A DNA stretch of 64,000 nt, taken from assembly GCF_002407245.1 (NCBI RefSeq), contig NZ_CP010681.1, positions 1,240,001-1,304,000 of the forward strand, written 5' to 3'. The DNA is from Phaeobacter piscinae (lineage in GTDB: Bacteria > Pseudomonadota > Alphaproteobacteria > Rhodobacterales > Rhodobacteraceae). Under the pieces are notes generated by a model that was not told the DNA's origin, did no database searches, and saw only the letters and a program-made list of their open reading frames with translations. The position numbers and the translations under genes are program-made. This document shows positions 52,518-61,611 of the stretch, piece after piece. How positions within the stretch are numbered: position 1 is the first letter of the stretch; every line of letters starts with the position of its first letter.

Positions 52518-53018
52518 CTAACTCTGCTCAAGAAACCCACCATATTGACCCCGCTTGAAAATTAGGCCTTTGCCGGGACGGCTGGTGGTGCGCAGAACAG
52601 CACCCACCAGGATGCTGTGGTCGCCACCGTCGTGGCAGGCATGCCTGCGGCAATCGAAACGGGCAATGACATTTGGCAGCACGGGCACCCCATCCTCGTT
52701 TCGATGCTGCGGCACGCAGGAGAAATCTTCGCCATTGCGGGCAAAGTGCATCGCCATATCCAGCTGATCCTCTGCCATCACGTGAATGGCAAAATGGGAT
52801 GCCGCGACAAAGGGATCGTGGCGCTTGGACTGCCGTGCGGGGCACCATAGTAGTAGCGGCGGATCCATGGAGACAGATGTGAAGCTGTTGGCGGTAATCG
52901 CCAACGGACCCCGATCCGTGCGGGTGGTCACAACAGTGACGCCGGTGCCGAAGCATCCCAAAGCATCGCGATAGGCTCGCAGGCTGTCGGGGCCGGGAAT
53001 AAAACTGGTTTCGGACAT
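52518..53018 (-). CDS. Flavin reductase family protein
   Basis: A 166-residue FMN-binding protein of the flavin reductase/HpaC type: YRDALGCFGTGVTVVTTRTDRGPLAITANSFTSVSMDPPLLLWCPARQSKRHDPF, then FARNGEDFSCVP and HSILVGAVLRTTSRPGKGLIFKRGQYG. It supplies reduced flavin to a partner monooxygenase in many pathways; RutF of the Rut pathway is in this family. No monooxygenase is in the window. It is the last minus-strand gene before the decayed ferredoxin gene. Confidence 0.85.
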   Translation of the reverse strand: MSETSFIPGPDSLRAYRDALGCFGTGVTVVTTRTDRGPLAITANSFTSVSMDPPLLLWCPARQSKRHDPFVAASHFAIHVMAEDQLDMAMHFARNGEDFSCVPQHRNEDGVPVLPNVIARFDCRRHACHDGGDHSILVGAVLRTTSRPGKGLIFKRGQYGGFLEQS

Positions 53019-53128
53019 TTCGCGCGCGCTTTCACTTCAGGTCTTTGCTGGGTGCCATGGGATGGATCCCATGTCTACCCGCTTCCAATGTGGCACGCGC
53101 ATCAACAAAAGCCAGAGCGGATTGAAAG

Positions 53129-53154
53129 CAGGCCCACATTTTTATGTGGGCCTG
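53129..53154. terminator. Strong hairpin between adk and the flavin reductase gene
   Basis: CAGGCCCACAT (53129-53139) and ATGTGGGCCTG (53144-53154) form a perfect 11-bp stem with a TTTT loop, 65 nt after the adk stop. On the minus strand it is followed by CTTTC, a weak T-run. Likely terminator of acs-adk. Confidence 0.7.
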
Positions 53155-53219
53155 TTCAATAGGTTGGTGACAGAACGTCGTGGTGACGTCTTACCCGCCC
53201 GGACATTTCAGAAAATCGC

Positions 53220-53903
53220 TCAGGCGGTAGCTGATTTGACCACGGCACTCAGCGCGTTTGCAATGTGGTTGATCTCGCCCATAGCATCGATTCGGCTCAG
53301 CACACCCTTGCCGCCGTAGTAGCTGATCAGCGGGGCTGTCTGCGCGTGATAGGCCGCCAGCCGACTGGTGACAGTCTCGGCGTTGTCATCGGCGCGACGC
53401 GTCATATCTGTGCTGCCACACGCATCGCAGGTGCCAGCCACGCGTGGCTGTTTGAACTGGTCATGATAGCCCTCGCCACAGCCGCCACAGGTGTAGCGCC
53501 CGGCCACGCGGGCCACCATCGCGGCGTCGTCCACCTCAAGGCTGACAGCGGCATTGATCCGCTGACCCGACTCCGCCAGCAGCCGGTCCAGCGCCTCGGC
53601 TTGCACCGTGGTCCGGGGAAACCCGTCGAGGATCACGCCTTTGGCGCAGTCAGGCTCGGCCAGCCGGTCGCGCAGAATGTTGATCACGATCTCGTCGCTG
53701 ACCAGCTCCCCGGCCTCCATCACAGCCTTTGCAGCAAGGCCGGCAGGGGTGCCGGCAGCAACAGCTGCCCGCAACAGATCGCCAGTCGACAGTTGCACAA
53801 GGCCAAACCCTTGTTCCAGTTTGCGCGCTTGCGTCCCTTTGCCGGCACCAGGAGGGCCGAGCAGGATCAAGACAGCGGGGCGGGTAAGAACTGCGGTGTC
53901 CAT
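53220..53903 (-). CDS. adk: Adenylate kinase with zinc-finger LID
   Basis: A 227-residue kinase from ATG 53903. The P-loop is LLGPPGAGKGTQARKL. LID region: RYTCGGCGEGYHDQFKQPRVAGTCDACGSTD, with four Cys in a CX2C...CX2C zinc site, as in some alphaproteobacterial and Gram-positive enzymes. The start is 8 nt after the acs stop. It interconverts AMP + ATP and 2 ADP. Most bacteria have adk in the ribosomal operon, so this may be a second copy that recycles AMP made by Acs. Confidence 0.9.
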   Translation of the reverse strand: MDTAVLTRPAVLILLGPPGAGKGTQARKLEQGFGLVQLSTGDLLRAAVAAGTPAGLAAKAVMEAGELVSDEIVINILRDRLAEPDCAKGVILDGFPRTTVQAEALDRLLAESGQRINAAVSLEVDDAAMVARVAGRYTCGGCGEGYHDQFKQPRVAGTCDACGSTDMTRRADDNAETVTSRLAAYHAQTAPLISYYGGKGVLSRIDAMGEINHIANALSAVVKSATA

Positions 53904-53911
53904 ATCGGCAA

Positions 53912-55873
53912 TCATCCTTTATCGGCTCGGTTTTCGATCAGGTCTTCGACCACCGACGGATCGGCCAGGGTCGAGGTGTCGCCAAGCGAGCCGAAATCGT
54001 TCTCGGCAATCTTGCGCAGGATTCGGCGCATGATCTTGCCGGAGCGGGTTTTCGGCAGGCCCGGCGCCCATTGAATCACGTCCGGGCTGGCAATCGGGCC
54101 GATCTCGGTGCGGACCCAGGTGCGCAGCTCCTTCAGCAGCTCATCCGACGGCTCCCGGTCGTTCATCAGGGTCACATAGCAATAGATGCCCTGGCCCTTG
54201 ATCTCATGCGGGTAGCCGACCACGGCGGCCTCAGCGACGGCGGCGTGGGCGACCAGCGCGCTTTCGACCTCAGCGGTGCCCATGCGGTGGCCGGAGACGT
54301 TGATCACGTCATCGACGCGGCCGGTGATCCAATAGTCGCCGTCCTCGTCGCGGCGGCAGCCATCGCCGGTGAAGTAATAGCCCTTGTAGTCCGAGAAATA
54401 GGTCTTCTCGAAGCGCTCATGATCGCCCCAGACGGTGCGCATCTGGCCCGGCCAGCTGTCCTTGATGCACAGCACGCCTTCGACGCCGTTGCCGTTGATC
54501 TCGACGCCGGACTGGGGGTCCAGAACCACCGGCTGGATGCCGAAGAAGGGTTTCATTGCGGCACCCGGCTTCATCGCATGCGCACCCGGCAGCGGGGTCA
54601 TCAGGTGGCCGCCGGTTTCGGTCTGCCACCAGGTGTCGACGATCGGGCATTTGCCCTTGCCGACAACCTCGTTGTACCAGTTCCAGGCTTCCGGGTTGAT
54701 CGGCTCGCCCACGGTGCCGAGGGTGCGGAGGGAGGACAGGTCGCATTTCTCGACCCATTCGTTGCCCTGGCCCATCAGGGCGCGCAGCGCGGTGGGGGCG
54801 GTGTAGAACTGGTTCACCTTGTGCTTTTCGCAGACCTGCCAGAAGCGGGAGGCATCGGGGTAGGTCGGCACGCCTTCGAACATCAGCGTGGTGGCGCCGT
54901 TGGCAAGGGGGCCGTAGACGATATAGCTGTGGCCGGTGACCCAGCCCACGTCCGCTGTGCACCAGTAGATGTCGCCGTCATGATAATCAAAGGTGATCTC
55001 ATGGGTCATCGCCGCATAGGTCAGGTAGCCGCCGGTGGTGTGGACAACGCCCTTGGGCTGGCCGGTAGAGCCGGAGGTGTAGAGGATGAATAGAGGGTCC
55101 TCGGCGTTCATTTCGGCAGGCGCGCAATAGTCGTCTGCCTCCAGCGCCATTTCGTTGTAGTCATAGTCACGGCCGTCGACCCAGGTGGTCTGGCCGCCGG
55201 TGCGTTTGACCACCAGGCATTTCACAGTGTCCTTGGTGTGCAGCAGGGCGGCATCGGCGTTGGATTTCAGCGCCGTCTTGCGGCCGCCGCGGGGGGCCTC
55301 ATCCGCGGTGATCAGCACTTTGGCATCGCAGCCGTTGATCCGCGCGGCGAGCGCGTCGGGGGAGAAACCGGCAAAGACAATCGAATGAATGGCGCCGATC
55401 CGGGCGCAGGCCAGCATGGCATAGGCCGCTTCGGGGATCATCGGGAGATAAATCACCACCCGGTCGCCCTTGCGCACGCCCATCGACTCCAGGATGTTGG
55501 CCATCCGGCAGGTGCGGCGGTGCAGTTCGCTGTAGGTGATGTGCTGCGCTTCTTCTTCCGGGCTGTCCGGCTCCCAGATGATCGCGGTCTGGTCGCCGCG
55601 GCTCTCCAGGTGACGGTCGATGCAGTTGGCGGAGACGTTCAGGGTGCCGTCGCCATACCAGCTGATTGAGACATTGCCGAGCGTGAAGTCCACATCCTTC
55701 ACCTGGGTGAAGGGTTTGATCCAGTCGATCCGCTCCGCCTGCTGACGCCAGAACCCTTCTGGATCCTGCATAGAAGCGGTGTACATCTCGTCATATTGTG
55801 CAGCATTGACATGGGCGCGTGCTACCGTCTCCTCCGACGGCGCATAGGCTTTGCTGTCGCTCTCCTGGGTCAT
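53912..55873 (-). CDS. acs: Acetyl-CoA synthetase (acetate-CoA ligase)
   Basis: A 653-residue enzyme from ATG 55873 (GGAGGGAGGG before it); a longer frame to 56056 crosses the regulatory region. The AMP-binding motif is [23 protein letters not shown], with [19 protein letters not shown], and the C-terminal [35 protein letters not shown] and [15 protein letters not shown], which includes the acetylatable Lys. It converts acetate, ATP and CoA to acetyl-CoA, AMP and PPi. It is followed 8 nt later by adk. Confidence 0.96.
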   Translation of the reverse strand: MTQESDSKAYAPSEETVARAHVNAAQYDEMYTASMQDPEGFWRQQAERIDWIKPFTQVKDVDFTLGNVSISWYGDGTLNVSANCIDRHLESRGDQTAIIWEPDSPEEEAQHITYSELHRRTCRMANILESMGVRKGDRVVIYLPMIPEAAYAMLACARIGAIHSIVFAGFSPDALAARINGCDAKVLITADEAPRGGRKTALKSNADAALLHTKDTVKCLVVKRTGGQTTWVDGRDYDYNEMALEADDYCAPAEMNAEDPLFILYTSGSTGQPKGVVHTTGGYLTYAAMTHEITFDYHDGDIYWCTADVGWVTGHSYIVYGPLANGATTLMFEGVPTYPDASRFWQVCEKHKVNQFYTAPTALRALMGQGNEWVEKCDLSSLRTLGTVGEPINPEAWNWYNEVVGKGKCPIVDTWWQTETGGHLMTPLPGAHAMKPGAAMKPFFGIQPVVLDPQSGVEINGNGVEGVLCIKDSWPGQMRTVWGDHERFEKTYFSDYKGYYFTGDGCRRDEDGDYWITGRVDDVINVSGHRMGTAEVESALVAHAAVAEAAVVGYPHEIKGQGIYCYVTLMNDREPSDELLKELRTWVRTEIGPIASPDVIQWAPGLPKTRSGKIMRRILRKIAENDFGSLGDTSTLADPSVVEDLIENRADKG

Positions 55874-56473
55874 CTTGTGTCCCTCCCTCCAGTCTGTTCT
55901 CGGAATGGCACACCACAGCGCACGGCGGGATGTGTCAAACCTTTTCCGTCCTCCGCAGCGATAATACCCAAGCTTGAAAATAAGGAAATAAGTGTCCGTG
56001 GAATAAGGGTTTACCTGTAAAGCTATTTCCCCATAGGTGGCGTAACTGTAAATCACGCAGGTTTGTGCGGCAGTAATCTAATATTTATCATAACGTTAGC
56101 TGTAAAATATTGGCTTGGGTTTCGGGGCTGCTATTCTGGGCACAGCGCAGTGCTGGCGCTATCAGCCTGCGGCGACTGGCCCCATCGCCTGCGGCAAACT
56201 GTGACAGGCGGCCGGGCGTCGGACCGTTGTTTGAGCGTTGATGGCGGTCAAGAGGGATCCATACGCTCATGATGTGAGCAGGTTTTGTGCCCATGCCGCA
56301 CGGCTGTCGTGTGGGGTTGGCAGCGCCGTGGCTTGGCGCTAGCGTGGTGCCAGATGCTCGTCACTTTGCACTTATGACGGGCCTCAATCTGACGATTGTG
56401 GTCAGGCCAGCGCTCAGGCGATTGAGAGGTTGGCACGGGGCAACGGGGCAAGAGTACAAACTGGGAGGAACTC
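55874..56473. other. Non-coding divergent region between acs and the TRAP transporter
   Basis: A 600-nt region. The acs-proximal 230 nt are AT-rich and contain three CTGTAAA boxes. The rest, toward the TRAP gene, is GC-rich and shows only short dyads (for example GGCGCTAGCG near 56336). No convincing small gene is seen. Confidence 0.5.
56010..56106. promoter_or_regulatory. Three CTGTAAA boxes in the acs upstream region
   Basis: CTGTAAA starts at 56015, 56046 and 56100. The first is part of a perfect palindrome TTTACCTGTAAA (56010-56021); the others read TAACTGTAAA and TTAGCTGTAAA. Spacings of 31 and 54 are near three and five helical turns. Two more copies lie upstream of the ScfR-type regulator. 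A shared regulator of acetate use is possible. Confidence 0.4.
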
Positions 56474-57490
56474 ATGAACACTTATCTGACCGCCGCAACT
56501 GCGGCGATTGCGGGCCTGTCCATTGCAGGCAGTGCGGCCGCCACCGAATGGAATGTCTCCGTCTGGGGCAAGCGGCGCGCCTTTACCGAACATGTTGAAA
56601 AGCTGGCTGAGCTGGTCTCTGAGAAGACCGGCGGCGAATTCACCATGAACATCAGCTATGGTGGCCTATCAAAGAACAAAGAGAATCTCGACGGGATCTC
56701 CATCGGCGCCTTCGAGATGGCGCAGTTCTGCGCCGGGTATCACCGGGACAAAAACCCGACGATCACCGTGCTGGAATTGCCATTCCTGGGTGTTGCGAAC
56801 CTTGAGGAAGAGGTGGCCGTCAGCCATGCGGTTTATGCACATCCTGCCGTGCAGAAAGATCTGGCGCGCTGGAACGCGAAGCTGCTGATGACCTCGCCGA
56901 TGCCGCAGTACAATATCGTCGGCACCGGCGAAGCCCGTGACGAACTGGGCGAATTCAAGGATATGCGTGTTCGGGCCACCGGTGGCATCGGTAAGGCGTT
57001 TTCTGCCGTTGGGGCCGTGCCGACCTCCGTGACCGCGACCGAGGCGTATAATGCGATGGAATCCGGCGTGGTTGACACCGTTGCCTTTGCCCAGCATGCG
57101 CATCTGAGCTTTGGCACCATCAACAAGGCCGATTGGTGGACTGAAAACCTCAACCCCGGCACCGTGAACTGCCCGGTTGTTGTGAACACCGATGCCTATG
57201 AGGCGCTAAGCGATGCTGAGCGCGAGGCGCTCGACAGCTCCGTGGACGAGGCGATTGCACATTATCTCGCCAACTACGGTGCCTTGCTTGAGAAATGGGA
57301 CAGTGTTCTGGCCGAAAAAGGCGTCGAAAAGGTCACCATTTCCGAAGACCAGCTGGCAGAGTTCCGCAAAGTGGCCGCTGACCCGATCCGCGAACAGTGG
57401 ATTGCAGACATGAGCGCGCAAGGCCTGCCTGCACAGGAGCTTTATGATCTGGTGCAGAAAACCCTGAGCGATCAGCGGTCAGGCAGCTGA
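56474..57490 (+). CDS. TRAP transporter substrate-binding protein (DctP family)
   Basis: A 338-residue periplasmic binding protein behind GGGAGG. Signal peptide: TYLTAATAAIAGLSIAGSAAAT. The DctP fold is visible: EWNVSVWGKRRAFTEHVEKLAELVSEKTGGEFTMNISYGGLSKNKENLDGISIGAFEMAQFC, then MRVRATGGIGKAFSAVGAVPTSVTATEAYNAMESGVVDT, the ligand-binding signature with the carboxylate-binding Arg. The substrate is probably an organic acid. A hairpin follows before the small permease. Confidence 0.9.
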   Translation: MNTYLTAATAAIAGLSIAGSAAATEWNVSVWGKRRAFTEHVEKLAELVSEKTGGEFTMNISYGGLSKNKENLDGISIGAFEMAQFCAGYHRDKNPTITVLELPFLGVANLEEEVAVSHAVYAHPAVQKDLARWNAKLLMTSPMPQYNIVGTGEARDELGEFKDMRVRATGGIGKAFSAVGAVPTSVTATEAYNAMESGVVDTVAFAQHAHLSFGTINKADWWTENLNPGTVNCPVVVNTDAYEALSDAEREALDSSVDEAIAHYLANYGALLEKWDSVLAEKGVEKVTISEDQLAEFRKVAADPIREQWIADMSAQGLPAQELYDLVQKTLSDQRSGS

Positions 57491-57510
57491 TCTTTATATA
57501 GTTGCAAAGG

Positions 57511-57539
57511 GGGCCGGGCAGTTCTGCGCCGGCCCTTTC
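57511..57539 (+). terminator. Hairpin between TRAP binding protein and permeases
   Basis: GGGCCGG (57511-57517) and CCGGCCC (57529-57535) with an 11-nt loop and TTTCTT after. Such a partial terminator fits the higher amount of binding protein needed. Confidence 0.75.
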
Positions 57540-57576
57540 TTGCATGAATGCGAAGTAGAGATTACGGGGGCAGGGC

Positions 57577-58227
57577 ATGGCAGGCAGTGCGGCGGTGCTG
57601 GAAGATGGCAGCCTGATCAGCAGGTGGGACAGGCAACTCTTGCGGCTGGAACGCGTGATGGCGTTGATCAGTGGCCTTGCGGTGTTTTCACTGATGGTGC
57701 TGGCAGTGGTGTCGGTTGGTGGGCGCAACGCGTTTAACGCGCCCTTGCCGGGATATGTCGACTGGATCGAGCAGGTGATGCCACTGATTGCCTTCATGGG
57801 GATTTCCTTTGTGCAGCGGGATGGCAGCCATATCCGGATGGATCTGGTGATCTCTGCCCTGCGTGGGCGGGCCCTTTGGCTGTTTGAACTGATTTCTGTC
57901 CTGTTGATCCTTGCGCTCATGCTGGCGCTGCTTTGGGGCAGCTGGTCACATTTTCTGCGCTCCTTTGATTTTGCGGCCCCCCTGTGGAGCCGCGACAGTT
58001 CAATCGATATCGGCCTGCCGATCTGGCCTGCCAAATTGCTGGCGCCGGTGGCGTTTGCAGTGCTGTGCCTGCGTTTGCTGCTGCAGGTTTGGGGCTACGG
58101 CCGGGCGCTGATCCTGGGTCTGGCACGCCCGGCCGCAGTGCCACTGGTGCAAAGCGCCGCAGAACAGGCCGCGGCCGAAGCTGAACATCTGGGCGGAGTG
58201 TCAACCTCCGCCAGCGACCGCGACTAA
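57577..58227 (+). CDS. TRAP transporter small permease (DctQ family)
   Basis: A 216-residue membrane protein with four hydrophobic segments (ISGLAVFSLMVLAVVSVGGRNAF, VDWIEQVMPLIAFMGISFVQRDGSHIRMDLVIS, ELISVLLILALMLALLWGSW, WPAKLLAPVAFAVLCLRLLLQ). It has the DctQ pattern QRDGSHIRMDL, a loop conserved in the family. The C-terminal 35 residues are Ala/Glu-rich. It sits 11 nt before the large permease. Confidence 0.9.
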   Translation: MAGSAAVLEDGSLISRWDRQLLRLERVMALISGLAVFSLMVLAVVSVGGRNAFNAPLPGYVDWIEQVMPLIAFMGISFVQRDGSHIRMDLVISALRGRALWLFELISVLLILALMLALLWGSWSHFLRSFDFAAPLWSRDSSIDIGLPIWPAKLLAPVAFAVLCLRLLLQVWGYGRALILGLARPAAVPLVQSAAEQAAAEAEHLGGVSTSASDRD

Positions 58228-58238
58228 GGGGGCAGGCA

Positions 58239-59639
58239 ATGGAACCTATCGAAATCGGCCTCTGGGTCAGCGGCTTACTTCTGGCGACGGTGCTATTGGG
58301 GATGCGGGTCGCCTTTGCGGCGGGTCTTGCCGGTCTGGTTGGCCTTGTGTGGATTTTCTGGGCCAAGTTTGGCTATGATCCCGAGCGTTTCACCAAGGCG
58401 CTGACAATCGCCGTGAAGACCGCCGGGCAGGTCCCGCATTCCAAGGTCTCCAGTCAGGCGCTCAGCCTTATCCCGACCTTTATCCTGATCGGCTATCTTG
58501 CCTATTATGCGGGCCTCACCAAGGCGCTGTTTGAAGCTGCAAAGCGCTGGCTGGCATGGGTGCCGGGTGGGCTGGCAGTGTCTACCGTTTTTGCCACCGC
58601 AGGCTTTGCCGCGGTCTCCGGCGCGTCGGTTGCAACCTCCGCCGTGTTTGCGCGTATCGCCATCCCGGAGATGCTGAAAATCGGCTACGACAAACGTTTT
58701 GCGGCGGGTGTGGTTGCGGCAGGGGGCACGTTGGCCTCGCTTATTCCACCCTCAGCCATTCTGGTGATCTATGCGATCATTGTTGAGCAGGACGTGGGCA
58801 AACTGCTGCTTGCAGGCTTTATCCCCGGTGCCTTCTCGGCGGTGGTCTACGGTTTGTTGATCATCGGAATGGCGATGACCATCAAGGGGTTCGGCCCTGC
58901 GGTCACCGGTTTCACCTGGCGCGAGCGGCTGGTCTCGCTGCCGCCTGCGCTGCCGATCCTTTTCGTCGTCGCGACGATTATCCTGTTTGTGTACAACCCC
59001 TTTGGTGGTGATGCCTGGGGCACGCCAACCGAAGGAGGCGCAATCGGGGCCTTTGTGGTGTTTCTGATGGCGCTTTATCGCGGCATGCGGTGGGCAGAGC
59101 TGAAAGACGCCTTGTTGGAGACGGCGAAACTGTCGGTGATGATCTTCACCATTATCTGGGGGGTACTGATCTATGTGCGCTTTCTGGGCTTTGCTGAACT
59201 GCCAGCGGCGTTCTCCGATTGGATCACCTCCCTGACGCTCTCTCCCATGCTGATCCTGATCTGCATCCTGCTGGCCTATGCCGTTCTGGGCATGTTCATG
59301 GACGCGATTGGTATGCTGCTGCTCACTCTGCCGGTGGTCTACCCGGCTGTGATGGCGCTCAATGGCGGGGAATATGTTTCAGCAGCGGAGAGCACCTTTG
59401 GCATGTCTGGTCCGATGTGCGCGATCTGGTTTGGTATTCTGGTGGTCAAAATGGCCGAATTCTGTCTGATCACACCGCCCATCGGCCTCAACTGTTTTGT
59501 TGTGGCGGGTGTGCGCGATGATCTGACGGTGCAGGATGTGTTCAAAGGCGTGACACCGTTTTTCATCGCGGATGGGATCACCATCGCGCTGCTGGTAGCC
59601 TTCCCGTCGATTGTGCTGTGGCTGCCCAGCCTCGCCTGA
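58239..59639 (+). CDS. TRAP transporter large permease (DctM family)
   Basis: A 466-residue permease with about 12 membrane segments. Conserved TRAP motifs are visible: GFAAVSGASVATSAVFARIAIPEMLKIGYDKRFAAGVVAAGGTLASLIPPS and MFMDAIGMLLLTLPVVYP, then CLITPPIGLNCFVVAGV. It forms the sodium-driven channel with DctQ. It is the last gene of the operon and ends shortly before a perfect palindrome that belongs to the next gene. Confidence 0.93.
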   Translation: MEPIEIGLWVSGLLLATVLLGMRVAFAAGLAGLVGLVWIFWAKFGYDPERFTKALTIAVKTAGQVPHSKVSSQALSLIPTFILIGYLAYYAGLTKALFEAAKRWLAWVPGGLAVSTVFATAGFAAVSGASVATSAVFARIAIPEMLKIGYDKRFAAGVVAAGGTLASLIPPSAILVIYAIIVEQDVGKLLLAGFIPGAFSAVVYGLLIIGMAMTIKGFGPAVTGFTWRERLVSLPPALPILFVVATIILFVYNPFGGDAWGTPTEGGAIGAFVVFLMALYRGMRWAELKDALLETAKLSVMIFTIIWGVLIYVRFLGFAELPAAFSDWITSLTLSPMLILICILLAYAVLGMFMDAIGMLLLTLPVVYPAVMALNGGEYVSAAESTFGMSGPMCAIWFGILVVKMAEFCLITPPIGLNCFVVAGVRDDLTVQDVFKGVTPFFIADGITIALLVAFPSIVLWLPSLA

Positions 59640-59653
59640 CAATTTTTCCCAAG

Positions 59654-59669
59654 CTTACAAATTTGTAAG
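59654..59669. promoter_or_regulatory. Perfect 16-bp palindrome upstream of the PepSY gene
   Basis: CTTACAAATTTGTAAG, 95 nt before the PepSY gene start. It sits in an AT-rich patch in a GC-rich context. It is a likely operator, perhaps for the OmpR-type regulator encoded downstream. It is not followed by a T-run. Confidence 0.5.
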
Positions 59670-59763
59670 GCAGCGGAAGAGACCATGTAAGTCTGAACCG
59701 CCAAGTTCCTCTCATCAGCCGGGGCGCAGTGATCGCCCCGGCCCCACCAAGAGAGGACATCCC

Positions 59764-60225
59764 ATGGTTACCAAGACCACCACCGGCATCGTCATGACCG
59801 CAACGCTAATCGCCTTTGGCTTTGCAGCACAGACAGCGCGTGCCGAGACGATTTTTGAACCGGATCTGACCTACGAACAGATGCTGAACGCCCCCATCGG
59901 TGTTGAGCAGGCCATGTCCATCGCCAGGGAACAGGCAGAAGGGCGTGTGGTTGAGTTCAGCATGGAAGAGTTCAACAGCAAGCCGGTCTATGAGGCCACC
60001 ATCGCCGCGCCCACCAGCCTGACGGAAGTCATCATCAGCGCCGATGATGGGGCGGTACTCAGCACCGCGCGCCAGACTGCGGCGACCCCGGAATTGATGC
60101 AGCAATTGATCGAAGAAGACATCGAAGACGTGATGGAATTCGCAGCCTTGATGGATGGTGAATTGTTCAGCGGTGACCGTCACGACGACGATGGACACTG
60201 CGCTGCGCAGGATGACAAGGGCTAA
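59764..60225 (+). CDS. PepSY domain-containing exported protein
   Basis: A 153-residue protein with signal peptide GIVMTATLIAFGFAAQTARA behind AGAGAGGAC. The PepSY-like core is GVEQAMSIAREQAEGRVVEFSMEEFNSKPVYEATIAAPTSLTEVIISADDGAVLS. An acidic tail (EEDIEDVMEF, HDDDGHC) ends with His, Asp and Cys. PepSY proteins often accompany OmpR-type two-component systems and respond to metals or envelope stress. This one is separated from the regulator pair by one lipoprotein gene. Confidence 0.82.
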   Translation: MVTKTTTGIVMTATLIAFGFAAQTARAETIFEPDLTYEQMLNAPIGVEQAMSIAREQAEGRVVEFSMEEFNSKPVYEATIAAPTSLTEVIISADDGAVLSTARQTAATPELMQQLIEEDIEDVMEFAALMDGELFSGDRHDDDGHCAAQDDKG

Positions 60226-60242
60226 GCCAGCGGTCTGAAATA

Positions 60243-60299
60243 GCTGCTGTCCGGGCTGCAGGATTTGGCGCCTGATAGACGGTGCGCTCGGACAGCAGC
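60243..60299 (+). other. Long-range inverted repeat between PepSY and lipoprotein genes
   Basis: GCTGCTGTCCG (60243-60253) and CGGACAGCAGC (60289-60299) are perfect 11-nt arms with a 35-nt loop. They could form a stem-loop in the mRNA after the PepSY gene. There is no T-run, so a terminator is doubtful. Confidence 0.6.
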
Positions 60300-60412
60300 A
60301 GCGGCTTAATGAGACATGCAATTTCAGACCGCGATAGATGCGGTCAGAGTGATTTGCCCAACACCCAAGGCACTCAGAGGTGTGGCAATTCCGACGACGG
60401 AGAGAGACGACA

Positions 60413-60781
60413 ATGAAAATGATTTTTGCAGGATGTGCGGTGCTTGTGACTGTTGCTGCGTGTAGCAACAGCTTTGATGAACCGCTCCTGACAGACGGCC
60501 CCAAACAGGTTGGATATGAGGCAGATCTGGGGGCATGCCGGGCCTTGGCAGAAGGGCATACGGATAAGACGTTGCAATCGGGTGCCGTCACAGGTGCGGT
60601 GATTGGCGGTATCATCGGTGCCGTGGACAGCAAGGATGGCGACCGCGCAGATGATGCGCTGGTTGGCGCAGTCCTTGGCGGTGGCGTTGGCGCCCTTGAG
60701 GGGCAGAGCGAGCGGGATGAACAGCGGCGCACCATTCTGATCCGCTGCATGCAGGGACGTGGACATCGCGTCCTGGCATGA
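60413..60781 (+). CDS. Glycine-zipper (YMGG-like) lipoprotein
   Basis: A 122-residue lipoprotein from ATG 60413. The lipobox is LVTVAACS (signal KMIFAGCAVLVTVAA). A glycine-zipper stretch (AVTGAVIGGIIGAVDSKDG, VGAVLGGGVGALEG) can insert into membranes. The C-terminal EQRRTILIRCMQGRGHRVLA has one more Cys. The function is not established; similar proteins sit in stress-related envelope loci. It lies between the PepSY gene and the two-component pair. Confidence 0.75.
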   Translation: MKMIFAGCAVLVTVAACSNSFDEPLLTDGPKQVGYEADLGACRALAEGHTDKTLQSGAVTGAVIGGIIGAVDSKDGDRADDALVGAVLGGGVGALEGQSERDEQRRTILIRCMQGRGHRVLA

Positions 60782-60933
60782 CGCCAAGACCCGGCGCTGC
60801 TCCGGTATGGCTTGCGGCGCCGGGGGGCATATGGTCGGATGCGATCAGTCAACATCGGGCATGACCCGACTTCAGCACCAAGAGGTCGTTTCGGCGGCCC
60901 CTTGGTCGCTCTCCCGAAACTGGCGGTGGCGTG

Positions 60934-61611
60934 ATGCGAATACTCTTGCTGGAAGATGATCCTGAAATCGGGACCTGGACGGTCAAGGGCCTCACGGCTG
61001 CAGGCCATGTGGTTGATTGGATTGAAAACGGCCGTGAGGCGCTGCTGGCGGCCACAACACGGGACTATGATGTGTTGGTCTTCGATCGGATGACGCCCGA
61101 TCTGGACGGGTTGTCGGCGCTGAAGACACTGCGTTCGGCGCGCATTACCACGCCCTTGATCCTGCTCACCGCCCTTGGGGCTGTTGAGGACCGGGTCGAG
61201 GGGTTGGAGGCGGGTGCGGATGACTATCTCAGCAAACCCTTCGCCATGACCGAGCTTCTGGCCCGGATCACCGCCCTTTGTCGTCGCGGTCGGGGCGAGG
61301 CCGCGGAGACAGCAACCCGGCTCTCACATCGGGGGCTTGATCTGGATCTGCTCAGTCAGACCTGCGCCTGCAACGGGACAACTGTGTTGTTGAACCCCAA
61401 GGAGTTTCGCTTGCTCGAGGTCCTGATGCGTTCCAAGGGGCGGATCCAGACTCGGGCGATGCTGTTGGAGCGGGTCTGGGATATCAATTTCGACCCATCC
61501 ACCAGTGTTGTGGAAACCCATATGAGCCGGCTGCGCAACAAGATTGAAAAACCGTTCGGGCAGGAATTCATCAAAACCGTGCGCGGGTCGGGGTATATGT
61601 TCATTGATTAG
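60934..61611 (+). CDS. OmpR-family response regulator
   Basis: A 225-residue regulator. The receiver has LLLEDDPEIG, DVLVFDRMTPDLDGLSALK (phosphoacceptor Asp) and LLTALG...DYLSKPFAMTEL. A winged helix follows: VLLNPKEFRLLEVLMRSKGRIQTRAMLLERVWDINFDPSTSVVETHMSRLRNKI. The typical receiver signature DxMxP is present as DRMTP. The start ATG 60934 has an ATG preceded by GTG; both are in frame. It overlaps the kinase gene by 8 nt. Confidence 0.92.
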   Translation: MRILLLEDDPEIGTWTVKGLTAAGHVVDWIENGREALLAATTRDYDVLVFDRMTPDLDGLSALKTLRSARITTPLILLTALGAVEDRVEGLEAGADDYLSKPFAMTELLARITALCRRGRGEAAETATRLSHRGLDLDLLSQTCACNGTTVLLNPKEFRLLEVLMRSKGRIQTRAMLLERVWDINFDPSTSVVETHMSRLRNKIEKPFGQEFIKTVRGSGYMFID

